NCBI GenBank assembly: GCA_027604505.1
Contig: JADIIX010000001.1
Location: 558,001-622,000 of the forward strand
Length of the DNA stretch: 64,000 nucleotides
Source: Gonapodya sp. JEL0774
Lineage: Eukaryota; Monoblepharomycota; Monoblepharidomycetes; Monoblepharidales; Gonapodyaceae
Direction: 5' to 3'
In this document: one piece after another, positions 1-11,029 of the stretch
Layout of the letters: each line of letters starts with the position of its first letter
Position numbering within the stretch: position 1 is the first letter of the stretch
The notes under the pieces: model-generated
Seen by the model: the letters and a program-made list of their open reading frames with translations, nothing else
The model's database searches: none
Told to the model about the DNA's origin: nothing
Program-made: the position numbers and the translations under genes

Positions 1-2610
1 GGTCAGAGAACCGGTCAAATGAGGCGTAGCCACGATCCCTAAGGCGCTCCTCTTCCAAGCGTTCCAGGTACACTCGATGTCGATCCCGCAAACGATCTCC
101 GGTAATGCGGTCATAATGGAAATGATCTCGTTCTCGGAGCCTGTCATCGTCCAACCGATCTACAAAAGGTCGATCGCGATCGTGTCTCAGACGTGACGGA
201 CTCGGATTTCGCGATGTTCTCTCATCACCATAATCCCGCCTTGTCGTTCGCGCAGCATCGTGCGGGACCCGGTCGTCGTATCGTGACAATTCACGCCTGT
301 AATCGCCATGATTGTGCAGGTCTGGGTCCCGCTTGGTATCTCCAAATGTCTGCAGAGACCGTCTCCCTGGATGCACATCCTCGTTCACAGCCCGTCGGTC
401 TCTCTCGTGCGTAGCAGGTCCACGCTGCTGCCAATCGTATTCCCGCTCACTAGAGCGTCTCCTTTTTCGATCAACATCTTCATCAGACACAGTCCAGTGC
501 AGGTCCTTCCTGCTGACATATGGGAGCGCTGCTGACACAGATGGAGAGTCCAACGCGGTGGCTTCTTCCACCACGAACTCCCGAAACTCCGCGGTATTGC
601 GAGCATAGTATCCGTGAGCAACCGCTGTATCCCTATCTACCGCGTGGTGGAAGACGACCACCACCACAGTGTTGCCAAGCATGTAGGCTGGGTCCCTAGC
701 ATCCCTTACTCGCAGATAAGCATCCACGAAGTCCCGTGAAGGCACTTGAAGCCCCACAGTGAGGAATCTAGTGACAAGTTCACGAACGGAAGATGGTGAT
801 GTGGAAAGGGGAAGTCCCGTGTTGTAGATATATGCCGCTCGCCTCCTCTCTACAGCCGCTTCCAAACCATTCGAGCCTCCCACTTTGATCCCAGAAAGTG
901 GCAAATTGTTCTGATCCTCCGAGTGCGTCTTCAATTGTGCAATACTCCGATCTTGGGAAGCAGGATTGGCTCCATCCCAAGTGAAATCCTCCTGATTTCT
1001 AGACTCTGAGGCTCCACGCATGAAAGTTGGACTCTCGGGTTCCAAAAAATCGCCTTCCCTGACTTCACCCTCCTCTACTCCGTCGTTGTCTGACATCGAG
1101 CTGGTGACTATCCCCGTTGGAGAAAGAATGCTTGATAGAAATTTGTCTGCGTCGTCTGCAGCGAGCTCTTGTGAAACAGGCTCCACGGAGGGTTTTTCTG
1201 TCGCTTGTGGGATGACTTGGGTTACAACATTGCCGACCGCTGGATACTCGGTCGCCACAGGGGGACCAGTGGGCATTATGTACACAAGTTGCGGTGAGCC
1301 GTTGATCGGGAAGAGAACAGGTACTGCTCCAACCAGTGGAGCACCTGGTACCAATGCGCTTGGTGGAACCGGCACAGTCGAGGGAAGTACTGAGGTACTG
1401 AAGGCATTCGGCGGCCGCATTGCGGAGCTTGAAGTGTCGCTGGTGGGTACTACAGGATACATTTGAGGGGCCTCCTGCACTTGTGGCACAGCAGGGTTCA
1501 CTTCCGCAGGCCCATGTGAACTCAAAGATACTGCTGCACGAACGGGTTTCGGGTTCAGTGGGATAGACAAGCTAGCTTCAGATTGTGCTATGTTCACACG
1601 GAGAGATAAAGCAGCTGAAACAGGGGGAGGGACCAAAGTGGCCGCCGGGAGAGAAGAAATCGATGGTGCAAGAGCGGGAAGAGCAATCGAGGGTGCTGGC
1701 TGAGGAGTTGCATTTGGTGGGAAACAGATTGGTTTTGAGGTATTGGGTGTCTCAGAGCGGACTCTCGCAACATAACCCGCAGGGGGCGGCTCAAACGCAA
1801 CGTCAAAGGGATCCGGTCTGTTGAGAATCTCAGAATCGGTCGATGAGTCGCTACTGACAAGTTGCTTCCCGTGGCCGAATGCAGCAGGTTCGCCAGCAAG
1901 TGCAGGTGATTGCTCACGAGGGGTCCATTTCTTCGCACGAGTTTTTAGATTACCCAGTTCGTGACGGTATTGTGTTAGGTGCGACGAAAGTTCTGAAAGA
2001 CAGATACAAGATCTCTCACTTTCTGTCCGCTCTCGCTTTTCTGTCTCTTCTTGCCCTTCTGCGCCTCGGCATTCTCATTATCCACTTCTGTTTTCACGCG
2101 TTTTTGAGCAGTTACCGACATAAACTGTGAGTCTGCTGTCTCCATTATTGTATCGGGTGACCTTGGTGCAGTGACAAGTTGGGCCTCGAGACTCTTTGCC
2201 GCAGCACTCCCAGACCTCGTACTCTTTCTCAGCGAGTATGCCGGGACATCAGGTGTAGAAAGCGATTCGCCCAGTTTCCGACCACCGCCGGATGGCTTGT
2301 AATCTCTATCTTCTTTCTTGTCCTTGCTCCTTGGAGATTGCTCCTTGATTCGACTCTTCTCTTTGTCAGACTCTTTATCTTTTGATCGACTTTTCCGTTG
2401 GATGATTGTGGAGCGCAGAGGAGTGCTTCCGATCGAACCGGACTGCGAGGCAATCTCCGATTGTGCGGAAGGGGCAGAATGTATCGGAGATACGGATCCG
2501 ATTTCACTGACAGGATCAGTGCTATTTAGAGAAGACAGGAATGCTTTCTTGGGAGGCTGCATATCAAGTGCAACAGAGTGCAGTCCGTTTTGAGAACCCA
2601 ACATCATTTC
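1..2610 (-). CDS. Charged low-complexity protein, 3' end cut by window edge
   Basis: I do not recognise the family. Translation starts at tandem ATGs at 2610 (MMLGSQNG) and the frame runs off the left edge, so the C-terminus is missing. Exons: 2020-2610 and <1-1930. The intron 1931-2019 (89 nt, GTGAGA...AAG, internal CTAAC branch-like site) restores frame; the closer CAG at 1993 would lead straight to a stop. The protein is Ser/Lys-rich at the N-terminus (KESDKEKSR-type tracts, nuclear-localisation-like KKRQK). It then has a Pro/Val-rich middle and a more ordered stretch around 500-900 (ELVTRFLTVGLQV), and ends in Arg-Asp/Arg-Glu tracts (DRDR, RLRERDH) resembling RS/RD-type RNA-processing proteins. 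A nuclear role is inference from composition only. Confidence 0.6.
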
Positions 2611-2922
2611 CAGCACAGACAGGCAGCAAATCCCAGAATCAAAGAGAGAGAGCTCCAGCTACTTCCACCGAAACGTGTTTCAATAGAAACAGGGAGTAGT
2701 AAGAAAGGACGATTGCAACAAATTCCGAGGAACAAACAGAAAGCGGAGTAACCCGGTGATGAACAATCTCCGTTGGGGTTCGTCTGTGAAAAATGCGCGA
2801 GCAAGCAAAAGCCAAATCAGTGAGGAACCTTCATTACGGATGAGTTGATGCGGTTCGCACTCGGAAGCGGAGAAGAGAATAATAAGAGAACAGGAGTGGG
2901 TTGGAACAACTCCATGTGCCAC

Positions 2923-3348
2923 CTAATCTACAATTTCCACTTCAATTTTGATCCCAATCCCCTCTAATTCTATCTTTCTCTCAAGTTCGATAAGTTTCTT
3001 ACGATCCTCCTCTGCTTGGGACTGCCCACCAAATGCCTCGTCTCGAGTCAGTTCAACCAAAATGGTATTTCCGGCCCATTGACCTTGTGCGGAGTCATCG
3101 GGAGCCGTGGAAACAGGTGCAGCCGATTTGACATCCAACGTCCAAAATGAAGGCAAGTTTCGCGCAATAGTGGCGACCAGGTTCAAGTCGTCCACCAATT
3201 GAATGGTGGGATTGAACACCTTTGGATGAGACACTTCAGGACCGGGAGCGGAGGTGTTACCTGGAGGAGACACTTCAGGATCGGGAGCGATGGTGTTCCC
3301 TGGTTTCATTGCAGAAGCAGATACATTTCTGTTCGTAAGCTGTTCCAA
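2923..3348 (-). CDS. Small hypothetical protein
   Basis: The reading frame is open from 3348 to a TAG at 2923, and its first in-frame ATG is at 3309 (MKPGNTIAPD). It holds a short imperfect repeat (PDPEVSPPGNT / PGPEVSHP), then a more ordered part (LVDDLNLVATIARNLPSFW) and an acidic/basic amphipathic C-terminus (RKKLIELERKIELEG). A neat upstream exon candidate exists at 3398-3434 (ATGGGAAACC, followed by a GTGAGT donor), but its phase does not match this frame with the TAG acceptor near 3353. It may therefore be 5' UTR with an intron, or I have the junction wrong. No family is recognised. Confidence 0.35.
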   Translation of the reverse strand: MEQLTNRNVSASAMKPGNTIAPDPEVSPPGNTSAPGPEVSHPKVFNPTIQLVDDLNLVATIARNLPSFWTLDVKSAAPVSTAPDDSAQGQWAGNTILVELTRDEAFGGQSQAEEDRKKLIELERKIELEGIGIKIEVEIVD

Positions 3349-3434
3349 TCCGCTAATCAGAAAGGCACAAGCGGGCCATAAATTGGATCATACTCACCTG
3401 ATTTGCCTTTCCCGGTTTCTGTTTGGTTTCCCAT

Positions 3435-3804
3435 TTTGTCCAAAGAGCTTTTCAGTGTTAGATGTATGTAGGTGATCGTGCTCACAATGAATCAGATCAC
3501 AGCTTGCCGGGCTGTGATTCCGAGTTTGTAATTATTTGAAACTTAAAACTTTCTATTTTTCTTTTCAATCTATATATTCGAAGTTTACAGTGAGGGAATC
3601 CTCGGAGTATCATCTCTGCATGTGGTGGTTGAGCATCGTTCTCGGCGAATATGTTGGATACGTTTTCATTGCTTGCTTGTTTCTAAAGGTTAATTCCTTA
3701 TCAAAAATTGTTTGTATTCACTCGAGTGAAACTGAAGGCGGAAGGCCTGTGCATGAGAGAGATGACGTGTCTCATCGCACTGCATTAGGCTTCACTCACG
3801 AGAA
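3435..3804. other. Intergenic region, divergent 5' flanks
   Basis: About 370 nt between the minus-strand gene ending upstream and the diacylglycerol kinase. It is AT-rich around 3520-3600 (runs such as ttctatttttctttt). I see no convincing coding exon. It probably carries both promoters. Confidence 0.4.
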
Positions 3805-6800
3805 ATGTCAACATCACGCGCATCGACCCCGCTTCCAACCTTGGTTGATCCCGTGGAAGCTCTCGCACATCTTCGGGCGCTAGGCACACCGTCCGCCGAC
3901 TATAGGCCGACGCTCACACCAGCAATGTCTGCGTCGTCTATCGAGTATATTTTGAAGAGCCTGGAAGGTGATTTGGGAGAGAATAGTGAAATTGGAGCAG
4001 AGTTCCTTGCGAAGGAGCAGATTCCGTCCCCTCCCGCAGCGTGAGTTACCAATCCTTAGTGATGCTCGACGCCAAACATCGCATCCCCATGACTCTGCCC
4101 ACCTTCAAAACGGCAGTAACGGCTCCAATGCATCAGAACCGAAACAAATGATCTCCGCTGATAGCTCTCAAGGAGGTTATGCGAGTTATGCGAGTAAGCC
4201 GTTGGGGGAATCTTTGAAAGGGGCTATCAAAGCTCGGGACTTCGACCCGCCAGGATCGGAAGAACAAAATATAAGTGGTGAAGTGGAAAACCAGTCCCCT
4301 CAGGTGGAGACAATCAAACTTGGGTGCCAGCTACCGCGTGGATCACCGTCGACCATCAATATCGCTGAGCTTATGCCCAAAAAGGCGCGCGATCGCGAGG
4401 GGCGACTCGGAGTCCTCGGTCTTAGACGTGCACGAAAGTGGGATACATACGAAGGCTCTTACGCGGGATTTCAAGGAGATGGTGCGACCGCTCTCCCTAA
4501 GGTTAGCAGCCAGGCGAACAACGAAAGCCTAGCTATACCAAATCGATATGTGTTCATGTGAGCGCCAGCTTTCAAGTCCTGCAGTCATGCAAGTTTATTG
4601 CGTATGTACGTGATTCTCAGATTAAGCTGTTTGCTGTGTAGATTTGTCAACCCCCGTTCAGGCAACCAGCAAGGTCGAATTCTTGTGGAGCACCTGGAAG
4701 TGCAGGTATGACTATTGCCGCATAATAACGCGTTCGTCCGTTCCAGTCTTACTCATTTATTTCTCAGCATTACCGAATGAAGTCACACCCAGAGGTTCAA
4801 ATTCAGATTTACAACCTTTTGGACAATGAAGATAAAGCAAACGGTCTGAGCTACTTGAAATTCATCTGGATGTCAGGTCAGGTGTGTCACAGAGCAATAT
4901 TTTCTGCGTTCCAAAATGCCGAATCCCAAATAATTAGGTCCTCAGCACCAAAGTTAAGGAAGTTCATATTTGGAGTGCGGGAGGAGACGGTGATCTGTCC
5001 CTACGATCTTTGAAGTATGCAAGAATCACTCACACTCATTTCCAATGCAAATGCAGGGACGTTCATGGGGGTGGTCGGAATGACAGAAACATTGGGCATT
5101 GATATTACAGCGCCTAATATCTTTTTTAGTGCCATACCCTTTGGTACCGGGAACGACTTGTCGCAAGTCTGTCATTATCCTCTCCAAAGTGTCACCTGGT
5201 TACTTAACTGATCATACGCACACAGGTAATGGGCTGGGGTCGCACAGTTCCAGGTGCCGATGTTGCTGGTCAGCGCCTGGAAAAGCTAAACTATCTCGTA
5301 TTGGAGAGGCTTGAAGGGTGGGCGGCCAGGTACATTCCCAATTGAACCTCGTTTATCCTGCAACACTATATGAAGTACTTGGTCTGACAGGTTTGACTTA
5401 TGGGACGTGGCTTTTGAAATGTACGAGGGAGGATTTATTGCGAGACCCAAAAAGCTTACCAAGTGAGTGAAGTTTGCCTGGGCCGGCACTAGTTTGCTCT
5501 AAGTATTATTGATTCTGTTTCGTATTCTTACCCATAGAGGCAAGAAAAATCAACATCCGGAAGATAGGATGCCACATTTTCACATGAAAATGGGCAATTG
5601 TGTGTACATGCACCAGAACTTGAAAAGATTGTATTTGGTGGCTGATATGCACGATCCTTCATCCAGATTTCTCGATCGGTCTCCAAGGAAATGTCGGGTC
5701 GTTTTTTGAGCGACGTAGAAAGGTTTGTGCAGACGTGTTGGACTGGAAGCGCTTAGTAATGTTCGCATCTCAATCGCGACGCAGAAATCTCGAATCGCCA
5801 ACATCTTCACGTACGCTCAAGCGTCTCTGCTTTATGGTTTGTTGTCAGAAAGGCATGTTGTCATTTTGGACACGTTTCAGTTGTCATTTTTCATACAGTT
5901 CTCGCGGGCGGTGCCCCAGCAGCGGCACGTTTCAAAAGTATTGATGTCGGTATACCCGAATCTGACGTGGATTCCGACGACGATTCGGACAAAGACGAAA
6001 GCATTGACGGGCCTTCGGCGAGCTCTTACAAGCGGACTCGGCCTGTTGCAAGGCCTGTCTTTGTAAAAGGAAGTCTTGGTAACGTGGGATCACACTCGAA
6101 GAGACCCCCGGTTGATAGGAGCCACAGTCTGGTATCAGTGAGAAGCAGGACTGAAACTAATAAGAGTGCTCTCAAAAAAAGGCCGGTGGAGGTAAGTGTT
6201 TTGAGCAAAGCATATGTTGTTTGACAGGTTGTTTGTTGAATGGTATCGGTATATGATGGTCCAGATAATTGGTGAGGTACTCTCAAAAACCCGCCGAATG
6301 TTTGAGTCCCTCAAAGATTTTTTTGTGTTCCAAAGTCCAAAACATCCCAGGGCTTTGGGGGAGACAGGTGGATCTCTGGGGAAGCGCCCATGAAATGAAA
6401 CACGTCACTGAAGATCCGAAAGGATGGCTTGGTCAGTTTGCGGTCACATATCCCGTATCATTCTTCCTAACTTCGTGTGATTCTGCTTTCAGATCCAAAG
6501 AATTGGACCTCTCAGAGACCCAACGAGTGCGTGCGAAAAATGTGTATTACCTCTTTGTTTCGTTAGCTTCTCTATGTAATGTCCACTTCCTAAACCACTG
6601 GATGCATTCGTGAATATAGCGGTAAGCTTGAAGTCTTTTGCATTCTGAGCGTGCTTGAATACATCGGGAAGCAGCTTCCTTGGTTTCGGTGAGTATAGGC
6701 TCTTGACCGATTGAGATGAATACGGGAACTAAACGGAACAACCTAATCGTGTGTAGTAACAAGCTTCACAAGATTGGGCAGCTCCCAAGTCCGTTCTCGG

Positions 6801-7166
6801 TGAGAATGTTTTTGAGAAATTGCTCCTTTTTTTTCTCTCAAAACCTCGGGATAGATCAACTTTGACCCCGATGATGAAACCTACGCAAGTCAGTTTGCAT
6901 GAGCCGTATTTGATCGTCACGTCCCTGCGAATTCACGCTATCTCTCTGCCACATCAGTGATCGACGGCGAGTTCTTCGAGCTCCATAGTCCCAAAAGCAT
7001 CCGTTTCGCTCGCACTTCACAGATTAAAGCGAGTATTCCACTGGCCACACGCAAATGCACCTCATCTTATCGATTCACGAGGTCTTCTTCGTTGTTCGAA
7101 TCAGATTGTCTGCCCTCCTCCTGCCCGCTCCCGTCTCGTCCGCGACGAGATCTCCGGCCAAAATGA
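3805..7166 (+). CDS. Diacylglycerol kinase, 18 exons
   Basis: Phosphorylates diacylglycerol to phosphatidic acid. Exons: 3805-4040, 4117-4557, 4642-4705, 4768-4881, 4938-4989, 5057-5166, 5226-5317, 5391-5462, 5538-5599, 5667-5722, 5785-5836, 5899-6191, 6317-6431, 6493-6526, 6620-6688, 6757-6799, 6855-6888, 6958-7166. All phases close, giving about 715 aa. The catalytic domain starts at FVNPRSGNQQG (about residue 226). The GGDGT nucleotide motif is created by the 4989/5057 splice, and PFGTGNDLSQ follows. The accessory domain shows NYFSIGLQGNVGSFFERRR, QNIPGLWGRQVDLWG, GKLEVF, and the closing DGEFFELHSPKSI. An acidic Ser-rich insert (exon 5899-6191) splits the accessory domain. No C1 or EF-hand is seen in the 225-residue N-terminus. 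The least certain intron is 6192-6316; the last 40 residues are also doubtful. Confidence 0.9.
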
Positions 7167-7603
7167 CGGCTCACTGCCAGATATATCACCGGCGTTTGCT
7201 TTTCATGCCCGGCAGCGTGGTGCAGGAACTGGGGCCGTTGGCAAAGACGTTGGGGATGTGATGACACCTGAGGGGGAAGGAATAAAAGCGGAGGCGGCGA
7301 GAAGGGCAGAACAGGGTGATGTTGCTCATCCTGTGTAGTAAAAGGAGAGCGCTTAGTTAGCGGGATGAGCTCGGTTGAGCAAGGGAGGAATGGGGTAATG
7401 CATTGCAAAGAACCATTAGAGTTACGTTTCTCTTTTAGACACCACTACATGGGAGGTCGACGTTCTGTCCATTTCGCCATTCGCAATCATCTAATTGCTC
7501 CAAACCAGTCAGAATGCCATGCAATATCCATCAGCAATAAAATGATGCCAAATTCCAACACGTCTACTCCTCCCTTGCTCACGCGATCCACAAAACGTCT
7601 ATC
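7167..7603. other. Convergent intergenic region
   Basis: About 440 nt between the 3' end of the kinase gene (+) and the 3' end of the sorting nexin gene (-). Short frames overlap on both strands but none is supported by homology or splice signals. It presumably holds both polyadenylation regions. Confidence 0.35.
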
Positions 7604-10000
7604 TTAATCCCCACCTTGCACCTTTGCAACCTCCTGCACAACCTCTTCCCACGCCATCGCACCTCTCCGAGCATACTCTCTCCACACCCTTCCATACGCG
7701 GCCATCATCAGTGCCAAATCCTTCAATTTCTCTCTTTGGTATCGGTCCAAATCCTCCTGAATCAACCCACCCGCCGCCTCCACTTCGTCAGTCTTCGTGC
7801 GACGGGAGTCGTCCAGTTGGATGAGCTTGTCACGGAGTCGGGCAATTGAGGAACGACGCGTGGATTGAGGATCGTTGTCGAGGAGAGAGTTGATTGTAGC
7901 GAGGAGGGAGGTCGGGCGAGGGATCGGAGGAGGTTGCGGGAGGGAGTTCGAAATGGCGGGAGGAGGGATCGCAGAGGAGCCACCTTGAGGGCCGCCAGAC
8001 GTGTCCGACCTATCTCTATCACCCGTGGCTACATATGACGATGTTTCTCCGTGGTAATTCAGCACTGACTGCAGTCTCTGAGCTTCGGTCTCGTTTCGCT
8101 CCAGCTTCGCCAGCTCTGCTCTCTTCTGTTCCAACTGCTCCACTACGCCTTCCAGTTCAACCTGTTTATCTTTCCTCCATCTCAACACCTTGGCCACGGT
8201 CACAGCAAACTCTCCCTGCTCTTGCAACGGCTCCGAAAAACCTTCTTCCACACCAGCGACCAGGGTACCCACCGCACGCTGTTGTGCCTCACAGGCCTGG
8301 CCAATCTTCTCGCACGCCGGAGCCAGTGCGGATTCGTGGAGTGACCAGGCGTTGTAGGTGGCGCCAAGGTCGGAGAGAGATGAGGAGAGGGAAACTAGGT
8401 CGGTGAGAACACGTTTCGTGGCCCGATGGGCAATGGAGATGGCGTCGGAGTAGTTTGCAGTGTAACGTTCAGAATTGGTCCAGTGGGGGTCTGTGTGGTC
8501 GCGATGGGTTCCAAAGTCGTACATGTCAAAATGGCGTCTCCAGTCGCGGGTCTTCTTCCATGAATCCCAGTCCTCACTCAGTGCCCCCGTACCACTACAG
8601 TCCCGACTGATGAAGCTCACCTGGAATCTTCACTCTGCGCTTATCCAAGGCCTTCCTGAAAACGCTCTTGCCACCGTCTGCGGGCACGGTCGTGGTTGTC
8701 AAGACCTCGTTCCAACTGCCCTGTTCCAAAAACCTGTGAAACATATGTTCGGCACCCAAGACAGGATGCCGTGCCACGCGGTTCAAGAACGCCTGGAGCA
8801 TGCGTTTTCGCTTGGCGATGACATGGACGTCGTCTCGGGCGCGGGCCTGGCCCACGGCGTAGTCTGCCAGGCTGTGCTTTTCGGGTATGGGCGGGACGAT
8901 TAAACATGGGTGGATTTTGGCGAGCGAGCGGCGGAGGGAGTCGAAGTCGGAGTAGCGGCGCTTCACTTCGAGTAAGGTGAGGTGGTTGGTAGGGTGGATA
9001 GTGCGAATGATGTAAACTATGTAGGTGGAGTTGGTCATGTCGGTGGTCTTTTGAGCGTCTGGGGGAGTAAGGATGTGTGTGGGGAGGTGAGTTTAGCGGC
9101 TTCCAGGTGAGTGTCCAAACGAATGTCCCGCATGACAAGGAGCAACTCGGAACACGGCGCTATGCTTAGTTGGGGACAATAGACCCATACTATAACTCGC
9201 AGATGCGGTATATGGTACCCTCCACTCATACCCTGGTCGGTTGTGAACAACAAACACCTGAGGTTGTCCACGCAACCGCACAGTGCCCTCCCCGGAAATC
9301 GACCACCCGAGCTCTTCCACGTCACCACATTTTCCACCGACTCCGCGGAAATGACTAGTTTATCGTGTCCCAGATGAATTCCAAGCTGATACTTTGCAGC
9401 GTTCCTTGTCACAACTACATTCACTAGAACAACTCCACATGCGTTTGCTGACTCACCGGCAATGAGGATATTTGGATTCGCTGCGTCAGCCGGGCTCTTA
9501 GCGAATGCGTCGAGCGCTTTATGAGTCGCACAGCAGAATGTGGGCTTCGGTGGGACCTCGGGGATGGTGGGAGGAGGTGCCGCTACCGGAGCGGGTGGAT
9601 GTTGGGAGTCAGACTGGCTCTGAGGGACCGAGGAAGACTGAGATGAGCCAAGACCTGAGAGAGAATCGGTTGAGATACCAGATGGGCGGAGATTCGAGTC
9701 AGGGCGGTACGGTTGCGGGGAGTCGGCGAATCCACCCGAGAAGGTGTAAGCGTCGGCTGTGAGAAAGGACGCGGCAGAGGCGTTCATTGCAGAAGCTGAA
9801 GCAGAAGCCAAAGTTGAAGACGGAGCGGGATGGATCGAGTTTGGGAATGGTGAAGGTTGGAAACCGCCTGTGGTGGATGGCGACATGAACGGGCGCGAGT
9901 TTCCAGAGTTTCCCCAGGCGGGGGCAACCGAGGTTTCGGTGAATGCAGATTCGGAGCGTGAAAGGGGGTCTGGAATGGACGTGGACTCGTCGTCTGACAT
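7604..10000 (-). CDS. ATG20: Sorting nexin Atg20/Snx41 (PX-BAR)
   Basis: Endosomal/autophagy PX-BAR protein that binds phosphatidylinositol 3-phosphate and works with Snx4/Atg24 in cargo retrieval and selective autophagy. Exons: 9457-10000, 8634-9058, 7604-8572; all in frame, 645 aa. The N-terminus (about 180 aa) is Ser/Pro/Gln-rich. The PX domain begins across the first splice (ILIA|DAQKTTDMTNSTYIVYII). It contains RRYSDFDSLR, PPIPEKHSLADYA and KRKRMLQAFLNRVARHP, which match the Atg20/Snx41 group. The C-terminal half is a long helical BAR region interrupted by a Ser/Pro-rich insert. The 398-nt first intron is unusually long here. The second junction (8573-8633, GTGAAG donor) was chosen because it alone keeps frame; the stronger GTGAGC at 8620 does not. 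Confidence 0.85.
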
Positions 10001-10012
10001 GGTATTTGATTG

Positions 10013-10561
10013 CTATGTATGTATGTGGGCAAGTGCCTTCCACGATGTGAGGGTCTCCCCACCGCTGGTCACAGGACACGCAAGAAGGAACCCGCGCCGT
10101 GAGCCCGCAGACAGTAAACCACTAGTGGATAAGTAGAGCAAATCTCCCAGTAACCGCAGGGACTGTTCATATTCGCCCTCCGGTGGAGAATTACTACCAA
10201 CTAAACAGCTGAGGTGCCACAAAACGTTACGATTTTTACAAAACGGTGCCCAAACAAAGAGAAATGTGATCGAATGAGGTTGTTGCAAGGCGGTTGGAGA
10301 GCATAGAACATTGCCTATTGAGCAGATAGAGAGGATAATCTGAGCATACAGTAATTTGGGTGCCGCAGGCAAGCAGGTACGCTTCCCAGCACTGTGACTA
10401 GAACGAAATATATATAGTAGTCGAAGAAGGCACATTGTTGAAAGCGCGTACATAGCTGTCTCTTTGATCAGCATTTTGAGGATTGTTGGCTGGTTCACGG
10501 CGCCAAAGCTATGTTTATTGACTTGGGCGACTGAACGTTCTGATAACCCCCGTTTCATCAT
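10013..10561 (-). CDS. Possible 182-codon upstream ORF of the sorting nexin
   Basis: ATG (MMKRGLSERSVAQ) to TGA, ending 12 nt before the ATG of the Atg20/Snx41 gene on the same strand. It contains a Cys/Leu-rich hydrophobic stretch (ALSTMCLLRLLYIF). No family is recognised and no introns are needed. It is long for chance in this base composition but lies exactly where the sorting nexin leader should be. It may be a spurious frame, a separate small gene, or a long uORF. Confidence 0.15.
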   Translation of the reverse strand: MMKRGLSERSVAQVNKHSFGAVNQPTILKMLIKETAMYALSTMCLLRLLYIFRSSHSAGKRTCLPAAPKLLYAQIILSICSIGNVLCSPTALQQPHSITFLFVWAPFCKNRNVLWHLSCLVGSNSPPEGEYEQSLRLLGDLLYLSTSGLLSAGSRRGFLLACPVTSGGETLTSWKALAHIHT

Positions 10562-11029
10562 CGACGCAGAACTATTTCAAGGTCGTTTGGGTTGCACTCG
10601 GTGAGCTCAGTGCCGATTTGTTAGCACGGCACAATGAAACAATGTCGTTGTTCCCAGCACGGCAGAAGACAATCTCCGTCCGGACATATTAGTGAATGAA
10701 TCAGCCGGTGCTGCCAGAGGACCAGTCAGCCGAGTAGCGTGAATGTCCAGTTAATATTCTAGCCAAAGAGAATCCTGATTCTTACGTGATTATAAGGTGG
10801 GTTTATATAAGAATTGCGGCGCAGCGGTCATCCGATTCACCGATCGTACTCCACCACCAGCACTGGTCACACACCAGCTCTCGTTATCCGCTCTCCGCCC
10901 CGCCTTTCAGTTTTGCACATATCGACGCTTCCCCCTTTCCCAAACAATCGTATTCAAACGCAAACGCCTTGGAAACAGATTATCAACCTTCGTCGCTTGC
11001 GCACACCAACATAAGCACACAACCCACTC
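10562..11029. other. Upstream region of the Lon gene
   Basis: Noncoding as far as I can tell. It holds a TATA-like box at 10804-10811 and a pyrimidine-rich, CAC-rich leader just before the Lon ATG at 11030. Confidence 0.4.
10804..10811 (+). promoter_or_regulatory. TATA-like box of the Lon gene
   Basis: TATATAAG, 219 nt upstream of the Lon start codon. Position and sequence fit a core promoter with a leader of about 190 nt; this is inference without transcript data. Confidence 0.35.

Noticed and set aside
121-420. Arg-Asp repeat DNA as a CRISPR-like or satellite array
   Set aside because: The units are irregular codons for RD/RE dipeptides inside an open frame; there is no constant repeat or spacer pattern.
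1993-2019. 27-nt intron in the left-edge gene ending at TTTCAG
   Set aside because: It leads to an immediate stop. The 89-nt intron to AAG at 1931 continues a long open frame.
4041-4059. 19-nt intron (GTGAG...TTAG) in the diacylglycerol kinase
   Set aside because: It keeps frame, but so does the normal-sized 76-nt intron 4041-4116 with a CAG end, which is far more plausible.
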